Positions 16,381-26,389 of a DNA stretch of 36,508 bases are shown piece after piece. Origin of the DNA: Promethearchaeota archaeon (GTDB taxonomy: Archaea > Asgardarchaeota > Lokiarchaeia > Sigyniarchaeales > SOKP01); assembly GCA_016839745.1 (NCBI GenBank), contig JAEOTS010000128.1:1-36508 (forward strand), read 5' to 3'. The translations under genes were made by a program, and so were the position numbers. The notes beneath the pieces are model-generated. The model worked only from the letters and a program-made list of their open reading frames with translations, was not told the origin of the DNA and made no database searches. Position 1 is the first letter of the stretch; each line of letters begins with the position of its first letter.

Positions 16381-18351
16381 ATGGATATTGAAAAATTCCT
16401 TAACGATATCTTAGGTGTAGTAAATGGGCAAAAAGCGTGGGATTGGGTGGCTAAAATTTCCCAGTATAATCGTGTTCAAGCATCTAATGGATATCACGAT
16501 AGTCTAGAGACAATTAAGGAAGAACTGGTGACTTTAGGTTTTGACGATATAGAACATTTTAAATCTCCTGCTGACGGGGAAACTACCAATTGGGGATATC
16601 AAGCGCCGTATCAATGGGAGATCGAAACAGGGGAATTATGGACTGTAGAACCTGAAAAGATGAAACTATGTGATTTCAACGACATACCAACTTCAATCAT
16701 TACGCATTCAAAATCGTGTGATGTTACCACAGAAATAATAGATATTGGTAAAGGAGAGAATAAGGAAGATTATGAAAGACATGACATAAATGGAAAAATC
16801 ATATTGATGTCAGGCCCAATCTTTATGTATCGTTCATACATCGAAGAAAGTGGGGCTATAGGAGTCATTTATTATCCTGATTTGAACAGAACGAGAGATA
16901 ATTTTGATCGTCGTATTTATAATGGATTTTTTACTACCAAGGAAAGAATCAATAACTCAAAAATTGGTTTTAGCATATCTTATAATCAAGCAATGCATTT
17001 AAAGGAATTATTAGAAAAAGGTCCTATTAAGGTAAAAGCCAACATTAAAGCCGAGTTTCTGGAAGGTAACTTAGAAGTACTAACTACTTCTATTAAAGGA
17101 ACGGAATTCCCCGAACAAGAAATTGTTATTATTGCTCATTTGTGCCATCCACTCCCAAGTGCAAACGACAATGCGAGCGGTGCTGCAGGTTTACTTGAGC
17201 TAGCGAGAGCCTTTAAATATTCAATTGATAATGAAATATTAGATAGCCCTAAGCGAACGCTAAGATTCGTATGGGTTCCAGAATTTAATGGAACTGTACC
17301 TTGGATGAATCATCACGAAGATAAGATGAGAAATGTATTAGCGTGTATAAACTTAGATATGATAGGAGAACATCCTTTAAAGATAGGTTTCCCCTTAGAA
17401 GTTAATCTTGCTCCTCGTTCTACACCGTCGATTCTTAACGATATTACATCTTTCTTTGTAAAAAAAATTGCAGATCACCCAAAGGGAATTGCCTTCAATG
17501 GGACTAAAACTCCAATGTCTTATCGCCTTAGAAGCTTCGATGGAGGTAGCGATCACGTTCTCTTTATAGATTCCTATTTTGGAATTCCCTCCCTCATGTT
17601 TGGTCACGAGGATTTACACTATCATTCTTCTATGGATACCGTCGAATATTGTGATTCAACCGAATTAAAAAGAGTAATCTCAATGGCTTTAAGTATCTCT
17701 TATGTCCTTTCAACTTTTGAAGTAGTGCGTATAAAGAAATTTTGGCCTTTGTATCGTCAAGGATTATTTAAAAGAATTGGAAGCTCGGTCAAACTTCAGG
17801 AAGAGTTATCCCTGTCTATTGATTCTTTAGAAACCTCAAATGAAACAGGGTCTCGAAAAGATTTATTCTTGTTGGGTAGAGAAATCCTAAAATCGAGTCT
17901 ACAATATGAGTTTGAATCTTTAGAATGGATAAAATTAACAGATGCTTCTTCAGAGATTCTCTTACTAATAGAGTCCACGAAAGATGAGATGAACAAATTA
18001 ATTGAATACCAGAATGTAAAGTGGAATGAAAAATTCAGTTTTGATGAAAATGATATAAAAATTCTTGAGTCAAAATATGCTGATATTTACGAACCTAACA
18101 ACCAAGGACCATTTGTTGTAAGAGAACTTTTTAAATTATTTAGGATGCCTGTTTTTAAAGAATTTATGGAAGAATTGAAGTACGAATATTTAGGGCCACT
18201 TAACGAGTTGATAAATCTGTTAGGGAAAGGGTACGATATAATAAAAATATCCGCTTTTCTCTCGTTAGAATATGAAACAATTATAACGCCAGGCCAAATA
18301 TTAGAACTAGTTAGCCATCTCGAAAAAGAAGAATTGATCAAAAAAAAGTAG
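16381..18351 (+). CDS. M28-type aminopeptidase-like protein (DUF4910-like) with winged-helix tail
   Basis: 656 residues from ATG 16381. An ATG 28 codons upstream gives an AT-coded, Ile/Lys-rich leader unlike the family and is not preferred. The N-terminal part contains a PA-like insert (about 100-235). The peptidase part has H253 or H256 (AHLCHP), D263 (ANDNASGAAG), E301 (WVPEFNGT), D326 (NLDMIGEH) and a later His in HYHSSMDT, matching the dinuclear zinc site of M28. The C-terminal 60 residues (ISAFLSLEYETIITPGQILE) look like a winged helix. No signal peptide is seen, so it is a cytoplasmic peptidase or amidohydrolase; the substrate is unknown. It stands alone and converges with the GH4 gene. 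Confidence 0.85.
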   Translation: MDIEKFLNDILGVVNGQKAWDWVAKISQYNRVQASNGYHDSLETIKEELVTLGFDDIEHFKSPADGETTNWGYQAPYQWEIETGELWTVEPEKMKLCDFNDIPTSIITHSKSCDVTTEIIDIGKGENKEDYERHDINGKIILMSGPIFMYRSYIEESGAIGVIYYPDLNRTRDNFDRRIYNGFFTTKERINNSKIGFSISYNQAMHLKELLEKGPIKVKANIKAEFLEGNLEVLTTSIKGTEFPEQEIVIIAHLCHPLPSANDNASGAAGLLELARAFKYSIDNEILDSPKRTLRFVWVPEFNGTVPWMNHHEDKMRNVLACINLDMIGEHPLKIGFPLEVNLAPRSTPSILNDITSFFVKKIADHPKGIAFNGTKTPMSYRLRSFDGGSDHVLFIDSYFGIPSLMFGHEDLHYHSSMDTVEYCDSTELKRVISMALSISYVLSTFEVVRIKKFWPLYRQGLFKRIGSSVKLQEELSLSIDSLETSNETGSRKDLFLLGREILKSSLQYEFESLEWIKLTDASSEILLLIESTKDEMNKLIEYQNVKWNEKFSFDENDIKILESKYADIYEPNNQGPFVVRELFKLFRMPVFKEFMEELKYEYLGPLNELINLLGKGYDIIKISAFLSLEYETIITPGQILELVSHLEKEELIKKK

Positions 18352-18359
18352 TTATTATC

Positions 18360-19664
18360 TTATTGTAAGTCGATATAATCCTTATTTATTTTTAGCATTT
18401 CTTCAAACATTTCCTCGGCTTTGGAGGCATTGTCTATTGTTGGGTCCAAGAGCAGAGCTTGAAATGCGATTTCTTTTGATTTTTTAAGAATCGCTTCTAC
18501 TACTAAGTCTTGAACCGAAGCTTGATTGCGTATTAATGCTGCTAATCCTTTTGGATAATCTCCAAGTTTGATCGCTTTTAATCCTTTCTTGGTGACAATT
18601 GCGGGACATTCTACAACTAAATCGCGGGGTATATTAGTAATAACATCTTCGTTCGGTAGATTTACTGAAGCCTCTTCATGATTAGAATCAGTTATTATGC
18701 CCTCAATAATCGGAATTGCTCGTTCATAGTCTGGTGCTACAAGCCTTGCGCCCTTTCCTCCCTTTATTGACCGTAGAAGTCTTCTTCCATTCAAAAGTGT
18801 ATTGCGTTTGTAAAAGGTATAAAAATCTCTTACGCCTTGGATGTTTGCTTTTTCCCAACCCCACGAGATATACTCTCCATAATGGGAATCTTGAGTGTAC
18901 GGGATATATCCAAACTTTTCAAGAATATATTTGATTAAATCAACATCGTATATAGGTTCTTTTATGGTACTAAGATATTCTGGAGCCTTTTCTCTCAGAT
19001 CCGGATATGCATCTTTATCCTTATCGATATATCGTATTGAGAGAACAACACCAAAATGATTTAGGCCTCCAGCTCTTATCTCAAGATTAGATAGTGGTGT
19101 GTTGAGAATCTTGGAATAATGAGGTGCAAAGTCGGGAAATTCATGACATAAACCTACTATCTTTAGTGAAGGAACTTTTCGCTTGATTGCTAAACAGATT
19201 CTACTCATAGGGTTTGAGTAATTAATCATAAAAGTATCGGGACAAATTTTATCAACATCTTCGCAAATTTCAAGGATCGGAGGAATCACCCGTAAAGAAT
19301 GAAATAGTCCTCCGGGACCCCCATTTTCGCCCATAACTTGTTTATTTCCATATTTACGAGGGATTTCGTAATCTTTCTCAAACCATTCAAATCTTGGAGG
19401 AACTTCTATGGAGTTAATGATGAAGGTAGCATCTTTTAAGGCTTTTTTCCGATCCACTGTAGATTCTAAATCAAAATCTAACTTCTTTTGCTCAATTGCT
19501 TCTCTGCACGATTGGGTCACTAAATCTAAATTTTCTCGGTTAATATCGTGCAAACTTATTGTAGATCCCTTTAAGATATCGCTATGAATTATACTTCCCG
19601 CTGATCCCAATCCAAATTGTAAAGAACCAGCCCCAATTATTACTATTTTTTCCTTCTTTGTCAA
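18360..19664 (-). CDS. GH4-family NAD-dependent glycosidase (alpha-galactosidase/glucuronidase-like)
   Basis: 434 residues. The NAD-binding loop is IIGAGSLQFG (9-18). GH4 marks follow: NYSNPMSR (148-155), C173-H174 (GLCHEF) and H203 (GLNHFG), where the Cys and the later His hold the Mn2+ ion. GH4 enzymes cleave by oxidation and elimination through NAD+ rather than by simple hydrolysis. Substrate cannot be told between alpha-galactosides, alpha-glucuronides and related sugars, but CHE in place of the CHS of many alpha-galactosidases argues for a less usual one. TTG is the start, with AAAGGATTG upstream. It follows the beta-mannosidase gene by 61 bases that hold a long inverted repeat. No signal peptide. 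Confidence 0.92.
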   Translation of the reverse strand: MTKKEKIVIIGAGSLQFGLGSAGSIIHSDILKGSTISLHDINRENLDLVTQSCREAIEQKKLDFDLESTVDRKKALKDATFIINSIEVPPRFEWFEKDYEIPRKYGNKQVMGENGGPGGLFHSLRVIPPILEICEDVDKICPDTFMINYSNPMSRICLAIKRKVPSLKIVGLCHEFPDFAPHYSKILNTPLSNLEIRAGGLNHFGVVLSIRYIDKDKDAYPDLREKAPEYLSTIKEPIYDVDLIKYILEKFGYIPYTQDSHYGEYISWGWEKANIQGVRDFYTFYKRNTLLNGRRLLRSIKGGKGARLVAPDYERAIPIIEGIITDSNHEEASVNLPNEDVITNIPRDLVVECPAIVTKKGLKAIKLGDYPKGLAALIRNQASVQDLVVEAILKKSKEIAFQALLLDPTIDNASKAEEMFEEMLKINKDYIDLQ

Positions 19665-19675
19665 AATTTCAATCC

Positions 19676-19721
19676 TTTACTTTCTAATTGAATTATGTAT
19701 AATATTTAATTAGAAAGTAAA
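19676..19721. repeat. 14-base perfect inverted repeat between the two glycosidase genes
   Basis: Arms TTTACTTTCTAATT (19676-19689) and AATTAGAAAGTAAA (19708-19721) are perfect, with an 18-base AT loop. The element fills most of the gap between the GH2 stop and the GH4 start, ending 12 bases before the GH4 TTG. It may be an operator for a local regulator, an RNA hairpin that tunes GH4 translation, or a processing site. There is no T-run directly after it on the minus strand, which speaks against a simple terminator. Confidence 0.7.
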
Positions 19722-19725
19722 AAAT

Positions 19726-22353
19726 TTATGAATTTTCCAATAAATCGTATAACGATTTCACCGAAAAATCCTCTTTTTTAACGCTTTTATACGCGGGTTC
19801 CGATGAATATACCAAACCTAAATTTTTCAGCGTAATAGTTCTCGATTCGCCTGGTTCTAAAGAGAAGTAATTATCCGAAGCTATAAAATCAAACTTTTTT
19901 GAATCTACATGAACATATAGAGCAATTTCATTTGCAGATATTTTAAGTTCGTATTCTTTTTCATTAGTATCTTCACAGTAGTATTCGCTGAGTTCCCAAT
20001 GTATATTAGGATCCTTTAGCTGAAATTTTTTTGGAGCTGAAAACAACCTAAATCCGTGAAATTCTTGTTCACCTTCAAGATTTTGGTATCTTAACACGAA
20101 AAAAATAGCATAATCCGATAAATCCTTATCTTCTTGATTCAGATCAGAAATACCGACCATTCCAAGCTTCTTTGATGAACACGGAAAAATCTTTGATTCA
20201 TAAGAGCCGTTTTTTTCTACTCTTCCATCTGATTTGTAGATTTTCCATTCGAAATGTAATTTTTGAGAGGTACGAAGATCGTTTGTTACCCAAAACTCTA
20301 CAGATTTAGCATCTTCTTTAACGCTAGGAAACACAGGTTGATAAAACCTTTTAGCATAGTAATGTAATGCTTTCCAACGATTATAATAATCCAGAGACGC
20401 CCAGCTAGCTACTGGCCAACAATCATTCAATTGCCAGTAAAGTGCACCCATACAATGGTAAACGTTTCGATTTCGGCGCCAATGTTCAACTCCATATTCG
20501 ATGGCTTCTGCTTGTGTTACCTGTGATAAAATTACTTGATTTTCAAACTCTTGAGGTATAGTAAATCGCTTTTTCATATATTTCAATATTTTCCTGTTCC
20601 CAGCTAAGTTTTTTTGATGATTTTCCATGATTGGCGAGAAAAAATCAAATTGCTCTGTAGGACAAAAATCTTCAATAGTTTTTATAGATGGGAAAGATTC
20701 ATAGCCGAATTCTGACATAAAACGCGAATTGAATTCACGATACGCTTTAAACGGTTTATTTCTATGCCAAACGTCCCAAAAGTGCGAATCACCCGTATTT
20801 GGTGAATTAGAATTATTTTCACCAAATTTTTTCCCTACAAAGCCATTAGAAGGAGAACTAGGCCAATATTGATGATTAGGATCATATTCTTCAAGTAATT
20901 TGGGTAACAAATTTTCGAATATTTTTAAATATCCTATTATGAACTCGTTGATGATGTCTCCATCAGTAATTTCAGACCTCATTACCAGGTATTTCCAAAG
21001 CCACTCAATCTCATTATTCCCACACCATAACGCTAAGCTTGGATGATTTCGTAATCTCTTAATATTTTGAGTAGCTTCTTTCTTTATATCTTCTGTAAAC
21101 TCTTCATCATATGGATAGAACGCACACGCAAATGGGAAATCTTGCCAGACTAAAATACCTAATTTATCGCATAAATCGTAAAAAATATTATCCTCATAGA
21201 TTCCTCCGCCCCAAACGCGAAGCATGTTCATGTTAGCTTCTTTTGCGTTGTATAAGTTTGATTCATAGAGACCTCTCTTTTTCCCTCTGGGAATAAAGCT
21301 ATCTATTGGAATCCAATTAGCTCCTTTAGCAAATATAGGAACACCGTTTAACCTAAAGAAAAAGGATTCTCCCCACTCATCAGAATTCTGTATTAAACGA
21401 ATCTCTCTTATACCAACCTTCTGCTTAAAGGAATCTATTACCCCGTTTTTAAAAATCTCAACTGTAAGATCATACAAATTAGGCATACCAAGATCATGGG
21501 TCCACCATAGATACGGGTATTCGAGATTAAACTCCACTTTAGGTATTAGATTATCGATAAATGTTTCAGATGTAAAAATTTTACTATCGGGAGCTTCCAA
21601 TTTAATTTTTAAACAATATTGATGGAGTTCATTGATTGGTAAATCCGACTCTAAATATACTATAATAGATAAATCAGTTGACATAACCCCTAGATCAGTG
21701 ATCTCTTCTAAATTAGTTAATCCATCAACATTCTTATTATAGTGTAATTTTTGGTTTACATAAATAGAATCGATTTTAAGAACATCGTATCCTATTAATT
21801 CAACTGGTTGCCATATCCCTATGTCAGGTAGTTTAGGCCCCCAATCCCAACCAAAAGAATACTGGGCTTTACGGAGATATGGTACTCCTGGAATCGCATC
21901 CTCCCCCGTATTTAAATTCATACCCCTCTTTTCTATCTCTTCACGTGCTTTTATAGTAGGACTTTTGAATTTAATAATCAATTTATTACTTTTTCTCTTT
22001 AATATTGATTTTACTTTAAAATCGTATCTGACGAACATGTTATTAGTAAATCCAAGATTTTCATTATTTAAAATAATCTCCGATATAATATCTAGCCCGT
22101 AGAAGTGGAGTAAAATGTTTTGATGTTCTAAAAAACTTTGATCGAGATCAAACTCAGTCTCATAATCCCAATCTGATTCGTAAACCCAAGAGACTTCGTG
22201 TTCTCTTACTCCATAGAAAGGATCATCAATTATATTATTATCAATCAATGCCTCGAATACAGATCCCGGTACTTCAACTGGAATTTCAATTGATTTTCTT
22301 TTATTTATTTGATTCCAACTAGTGTTTATAGGTATAACATCGACTTTTTTCAT
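19726..22353 (-). CDS. beta-mannosidase (GH2)
   Basis: 875 residues, the usual length. The region [17 protein letters not shown] (about 157-173) is the hallmark of beta-mannosidases within GH2. The catalytic acid/base is E448 in WCGNNEIEW and the nucleophile is E548 in [10 protein letters not shown]. Domains run sugar-binding jelly roll, Ig-like, TIM barrel, Ig-like. It removes terminal beta-mannose from mannans or N-glycan-like cores. ATG 22353 is preferred: GGATGAT lies seven bases upstream, whereas the in-frame ATG at 22365 would overlap the ribosome site. It starts 27 bases after the metallo-beta-lactamase-fold gene and precedes GH4, so the three probably form one operon. No signal peptide, so it acts in the cytoplasm. 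Confidence 0.95.
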   Translation of the reverse strand: MKKVDVIPINTSWNQINKRKSIEIPVEVPGSVFEALIDNNIIDDPFYGVREHEVSWVYESDWDYETEFDLDQSFLEHQNILLHFYGLDIISEIILNNENLGFTNNMFVRYDFKVKSILKRKSNKLIIKFKSPTIKAREEIEKRGMNLNTGEDAIPGVPYLRKAQYSFGWDWGPKLPDIGIWQPVELIGYDVLKIDSIYVNQKLHYNKNVDGLTNLEEITDLGVMSTDLSIIVYLESDLPINELHQYCLKIKLEAPDSKIFTSETFIDNLIPKVEFNLEYPYLWWTHDLGMPNLYDLTVEIFKNGVIDSFKQKVGIREIRLIQNSDEWGESFFFRLNGVPIFAKGANWIPIDSFIPRGKKRGLYESNLYNAKEANMNMLRVWGGGIYEDNIFYDLCDKLGILVWQDFPFACAFYPYDEEFTEDIKKEATQNIKRLRNHPSLALWCGNNEIEWLWKYLVMRSEITDGDIINEFIIGYLKIFENLLPKLLEEYDPNHQYWPSSPSNGFVGKKFGENNSNSPNTGDSHFWDVWHRNKPFKAYREFNSRFMSEFGYESFPSIKTIEDFCPTEQFDFFSPIMENHQKNLAGNRKILKYMKKRFTIPQEFENQVILSQVTQAEAIEYGVEHWRRNRNVYHCMGALYWQLNDCWPVASWASLDYYNRWKALHYYAKRFYQPVFPSVKEDAKSVEFWVTNDLRTSQKLHFEWKIYKSDGRVEKNGSYESKIFPCSSKKLGMVGISDLNQEDKDLSDYAIFFVLRYQNLEGEQEFHGFRLFSAPKKFQLKDPNIHWELSEYYCEDTNEKEYELKISANEIALYVHVDSKKFDFIASDNYFSLEPGESRTITLKNLGLVYSSEPAYKSVKKEDFSVKSLYDLLENS

Positions 22354-22380
22354 AATTTTAATCATCCTTCATCTATTTTT

Positions 22381-23181
22381 TTAAATTATATATTTAAAAT
22401 TATCGTCTTCTAAAATCCAAGCTCGAAGAAATTTATATCTTTCTTTAGAATCCCAAATATTTTCTATATTATTAATTCCATCATATAGATTATCAAGTAA
22501 TTCTCGCCCTACAGCGAATTGTTCGTGAGAAGGATATATCTCTTGAGCAATATTTACATCAAATAAATCTTTTAACCTAGATATACTATTCAGAATCATT
22601 GGAAATTCTTTTTTCTTTGGGAGATACATCGTACCGTAATGAGCGGTATCCCCTGTGAACAACTCTCCTTTACTTGTTAAAAGAGATATGGAACCTATTG
22701 AATGACCCGGAGTGTGGATGATTTCAACTGAAATATCCCCTAAATCAAACCGATCACCATCCTTCAAAGGTTCTACTGTAATAGAAGGTTGGTATATAAA
22801 CTTTTTATTAGAATATCGGTTTACTATTTTTTTTGATGAGTCTTTTAGAATGGATATATCAAACGGCATAGAAGCGTTTTTCACTTCATTCTCGTGAATG
22901 AAAATTGTTTCGAATTCATCATTAGAGCCTCTATGGTCGAAATGAGAGTGAGTATTAATCACTAACAATTCCCTTTTTTCAATTAATTTATCTACTGTAG
23001 GTTTAAGAGGAAAGAGTCCGCTACCCGTGTCAATCAATAAAGCTTTATCAGGACCCAAAATCAAATAAAGGTTAGTATAAGTTGTAAGAAAGCGAGGATC
23101 TATTTCATCCAGCCTTTCTCGAATGATATATAAGTATTCTTTTTGTTTTATGACTTCAAACCAATCATTACCATTTGACAT
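22381..23181 (-). CDS. metallo-beta-lactamase-fold hydrolase
   Basis: 266 residues. All metal ligands are present: H78-x-H80-x-D82-H83 (THSHFDHRG), H160 (HTPGHSIG), D178 (FTGDTAH) and H219 (PSHEQF). The family covers glyoxalase II-like thioesterases, lactonases and other hydrolases; the substrate here cannot be named. In this setting a sugar lactone or a glycolytic by-product is possible. It is first in a probable operon with beta-mannosidase and GH4, and it diverges from the FkbM methyltransferase gene, with 95 bases between that must hold both promoters. Confidence 0.9.
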   Translation of the reverse strand: MSNGNDWFEVIKQKEYLYIIRERLDEIDPRFLTTYTNLYLILGPDKALLIDTGSGLFPLKPTVDKLIEKRELLVINTHSHFDHRGSNDEFETIFIHENEVKNASMPFDISILKDSSKKIVNRYSNKKFIYQPSITVEPLKDGDRFDLGDISVEIIHTPGHSIGSISLLTSKGELFTGDTAHYGTMYLPKKKEFPMILNSISRLKDLFDVNIAQEIYPSHEQFAVGRELLDNLYDGINNIENIWDSKERYKFLRAWILEDDNFKYII

Positions 23182-23276
23182 AAAAGCAATAGTTAGATGA
23201 TTTATTTAAAATTTATTAGTAAAGCATATTTTCCTAGAGTATCTAAGTATTTTGAATTTGTAAAAGGATTGAAATT

Positions 23277-24089
23277 TTGAAAACGCTTACATTACCAAAT
23301 GGAGAAGTCATTTCATACATAGATAAATTAACCGCACTTGATGTTTACGATGAGATATATGTTAAAAACGAATATCTTCGCCATGGTATTCATGTAAAAG
23401 AAAATGATATAGTTTTTGATATTGGAGCAAATATCGGTTTATTCTCTCGTTATATAGCAACGAAAGCGAAAAATTTACAAATATTTACTTTCGAACCCGT
23501 ACCCATAATATTTGAAGTGTTAGAGGAAAATCTCAAGAATATACCTGCTGAAGTTAGAAATTTTAACATTGGATTAGCTGAAAGAGAGGAAATCACGGAA
23601 ATTCATTACTACCCGAAAGTTAGTGCCGATTCTGCCATTATAGAATTTGATTGGGACCTGAAAGTGAATCAATTTCTTCGTAATTATAATGAAACTGTTG
23701 TTGATTTTATCCCAGGTGCAAAATTTGTTCCAAAATTTATGCGAAAGAGTATTATCAAGAGGGGATTGAAACGTATGTATAAAGCAGAATTAGTTCCCTG
23801 TAAATTGCGGACCATTTCAGATATAATTCAAGAAAATAATCTTAAAACCATAAATCTAATGAAAATTGATGCTGAGAATTACGAATTCCAAGTACTTGCA
23901 GGCATTAAACAACCTGATTGGGATAAAATTCAACAAATTTCTATGGAAGTTCACGAACATATCGAAGGCGGAAAAAATCTTCTTGACAAATTAGGGGATA
24001 TGTTAGAAGAAAAAGGATTTCATGTGATAAAAGAAAAAAATAGTCGATTTTCCCTTATGGGTGTTTACATGCTTTATGCAAAAAAGTAA
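23277..24089 (+). CDS. FkbM-family methyltransferase
   Basis: 270 residues. The SAM-binding loop is VFDIGANIGLFS (about 48-59), with the acidic end of strand 2 in FTFEPVP. The later block INLMKIDAENYEFQVLAGI matches the FkbM signature (KIDxEGxExxVL, here with Asn in place of Gly). Family members O-methylate sugars, polyketides or lipids; the carbohydrate neighbourhood favours a glycan target, but this is inference. The start is TTG at 23277. The 18 bases around it are the same as around the GH4 start. The gene converges with the M24 peptidase. Confidence 0.88.
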   Translation: MKTLTLPNGEVISYIDKLTALDVYDEIYVKNEYLRHGIHVKENDIVFDIGANIGLFSRYIATKAKNLQIFTFEPVPIIFEVLEENLKNIPAEVRNFNIGLAEREEITEIHYYPKVSADSAIIEFDWDLKVNQFLRNYNETVVDFIPGAKFVPKFMRKSIIKRGLKRMYKAELVPCKLRTISDIIQENNLKTINLMKIDAENYEFQVLAGIKQPDWDKIQQISMEVHEHIEGGKNLLDKLGDMLEEKGFHVIKEKNSRFSLMGVYMLYAKK

Positions 24090-24134
24090 ATAATAAATTA
24101 AATTAAGGGAAAATAATCTTTTAGCCCCAAACTT

Positions 24135-25280
24135 TCAAAATGTTAAAGGTTTTGATTTTGTAATAACTTCAACCTTTCCATTAAGAATTGCTACATCGTT
24201 TTCAAGTCGCTGGCCTCCCAATCCTTGTTTCATAACTCCTGGTTCTATTGTAAATACCATTCCATCTTGAATTGTTTCTTCTTTCCAGTATTTTTTAGAA
24301 TATTCATCAGTGGGTTTACGGGATATTAAAGGAGAATCGTGGACACTTAAACCCAACCCATGGCCTAAAGAATATGGCATTGAAAATCCTCCTTTTTTAA
24401 GTATTTGTTCTGCTCTATCATGGATTTTCCATAGGGGTACATTTATATCAATTGTTTCAATTGCTGCTTCATAAGCTTTGATAGTTACCTCACGCATTTT
24501 AATCTGCTCATCTGATAATTTCCCGAAACTTATTGGTACAGTAATATCACTGCAGTACCCTTCGAATTTTGCACCAAAATCAATTAAAGCTAATCCCGGC
24601 AAATTAAATCGTTGATCGCTAGCAAAGGGATGTTGGTGTATCTCGTGTGCACGGGAAGAATTGGCAACAAGAGGTTCAAAAGATACATCATCAGCTCCAT
24701 AATCTGCCATTTTTTTTCGCACGAGAAAAGATAAATCCTTCTCTGTACCATCATGAGCATTTAAACAAAAATCTTGAATATCCTCGATCGTTCTTGTTCC
24801 AATTTGCGCAGCTTCTATTAATTTCTTAATCTCAAAATCGGTTTTGGTTGCTCTTAGTTTTTCTAAAATGTTATCAATTTGTATAGGTTCTTCAAAATAC
24901 TTTACTCCAGGAATAAGCGCTTTCATCTTTACAATGAAGCCATAATAAGTCATTGAATGGACTCCTACCATAATAGATGATTTTTTCCAACGATTCTCAA
25001 ATAAATCTTTCAAAGCTAAAAATAGATTATAACTAAAATTAGCTGGATTTATTATATCATCAACCTCAGAATGTTTTGCAGCTAAGGCAACATCCCACGG
25101 TATTAAAATCGATTCTCCACTTGAAGTAATTAATAATGTTGCGTCGGTTGGATGACCAGATAGATATTGTAAGTTAACATTCCTACTGTTTTCGTAATCT
25201 GTTATCATTAGAATATCGATTTTCTTATCTTCTAATAAATCTAAAATTAACTCGAATTTTTCTTCAGTAATAGGTCGCAT
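24135..25280 (-). CDS. M24 family Xaa-Pro peptidase
   Basis: 381 residues. A creatinase-like N-terminal domain occupies 1-150 and a pita-bread fold follows. All five metal ligands are seen: D234 (LIDFGAKF), D245 (YCSDITVP), H307 (GHGLGLSVHD), E346 (FTIEPGV) and E360 (RLENDVAI). It should release amino acids before proline from short peptides (prolidase or aminopeptidase P type). The ATG has GGCGAGAT just upstream and lies 20 bases after the enolase-superfamily gene, so both are on one transcript. The pairing suggests use of a common substrate, but no direct link is known. Confidence 0.92.
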   Translation of the reverse strand: MRPITEEKFELILDLLEDKKIDILMITDYENSRNVNLQYLSGHPTDATLLITSSGESILIPWDVALAAKHSEVDDIINPANFSYNLFLALKDLFENRWKKSSIMVGVHSMTYYGFIVKMKALIPGVKYFEEPIQIDNILEKLRATKTDFEIKKLIEAAQIGTRTIEDIQDFCLNAHDGTEKDLSFLVRKKMADYGADDVSFEPLVANSSRAHEIHQHPFASDQRFNLPGLALIDFGAKFEGYCSDITVPISFGKLSDEQIKMREVTIKAYEAAIETIDINVPLWKIHDRAEQILKKGGFSMPYSLGHGLGLSVHDSPLISRKPTDEYSKKYWKEETIQDGMVFTIEPGVMKQGLGGQRLENDVAILNGKVEVITKSKPLTF

Positions 25281-25300
25281 TATCTCGCCTTCTTTTGGAG

Positions 25301-26389
25301 TTATTTTAACACATTTTTTTCAAACATCTCTTTATTAATCTCTACTCCCAATCCCGGTTTCTCTAGCGCTTTAATTTTTCCTTTATTTGCCCTTATTGGT
25401 TCTTCAAGCAATTGAAACTCCTCAGGATAAAAGGGAAACTCGCACCATTCACACCGCGTTGCCATGATCACATGCAAAGCAGCTGCTATAATATGCCCAA
25501 AACCAAAAATATGTGGTATACATTCAACTCCTTTAACTTCTGCCATAGCGTCGATCTTCTTTGATTGTAGAAAACCGCCAACTCGCGTAACATCTGGTTG
25601 AATGACATCAAAGCATTCTCTGGAAAGAATTTCCTCAAATCGAAATATTCCCATGTCATTTTCACCTCCAGCTATCTGAACCGGTGATTTTGCCCTTAAC
25701 TTTGCGAGTCCATTGGTATTATCTGTAGGAATCGGTTCTTCTAACCATAAAACATCGTATTTTTCGCATACTTTTGCTACTCTAAAAGCATCGTTAACAG
25801 AATGATAAGCCGAATTTGCATCTACCATAATTTCAATATCAGGAAAAGCATCTCTGACTTCCTTCAAAATTGCTGCGTCTTGATCAACTCCCATTCCAAT
25901 TCGCAATTTTACCGCCTTAAAACCACCTAACTCTGGGTTTATAGCGTTTTCGACCGTTTTGACAGCAGGTTTAGGTTTATAAGCACGTAGGATAGAAGCA
26001 TAACATTTAACCTGCTTTTTCCGTCCTCCGAGCAATTTATAAATTGGTTGTTTAGTTGCTTTTCCCATTATATCCCAGCATGCAATCTGTATAGCAGAAG
26101 TAGCTTGAGGTATTCCGAACATAATTCTATTAGTGTTTTGATATACTTCATGAAAGATTTCCTCAACCATAAAAGGATCTTTATTCAAAACTAGTCTTTT
26201 CAGTGCGTCATCGATGAATTGTTTTTGAGCGAGGTTGCTCAAATTCCAATGCGTTAAGGCCCAGCCTTCAATACCCTCATCTGTTTTGAGGTTTGTATAA
26301 AGACCGCTCGCTTGAAGTCTCGGCATACTTCCAATTTTAACTTTAAAATCCATTTTTAAAACATATGTTTTAATATCTGTTATTTGCAT
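25301..26389 (-). CDS. enolase-superfamily enzyme (mandelate racemase/acid-sugar dehydratase type)
   Basis: 362 residues from the ATG at 26389. A longer frame adds 21 hydrophobic and Lys residues that do not match the family start and overlap likely promoter sequence. Barrel residues: K161-x-R163 (KAVKLRIG), metal ligands D190 (IMVDANSAY), E217 (LWLEEP) and E243 (AGGEND), and the D266/H293 dyad (QPDVTRVGG, IPHIFG). The Asp/His dyad puts it in the mandelate racemase subgroup, where most members dehydrate sugar acids. The second Lys of the usual KxK is Arg here. It probably works on a sugar acid released by the nearby glycosidases. GTGGGT lies upstream of the ATG as ribosome site. It is first in an operon with the M24 peptidase. 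Confidence 0.9.
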   Translation of the reverse strand: MQITDIKTYVLKMDFKVKIGSMPRLQASGLYTNLKTDEGIEGWALTHWNLSNLAQKQFIDDALKRLVLNKDPFMVEEIFHEVYQNTNRIMFGIPQATSAIQIACWDIMGKATKQPIYKLLGGRKKQVKCYASILRAYKPKPAVKTVENAINPELGGFKAVKLRIGMGVDQDAAILKEVRDAFPDIEIMVDANSAYHSVNDAFRVAKVCEKYDVLWLEEPIPTDNTNGLAKLRAKSPVQIAGGENDMGIFRFEEILSRECFDVIQPDVTRVGGFLQSKKIDAMAEVKGVECIPHIFGFGHIIAAALHVIMATRCEWCEFPFYPEEFQLLEEPIRANKGKIKALEKPGLGVEINKEMFEKNVLK

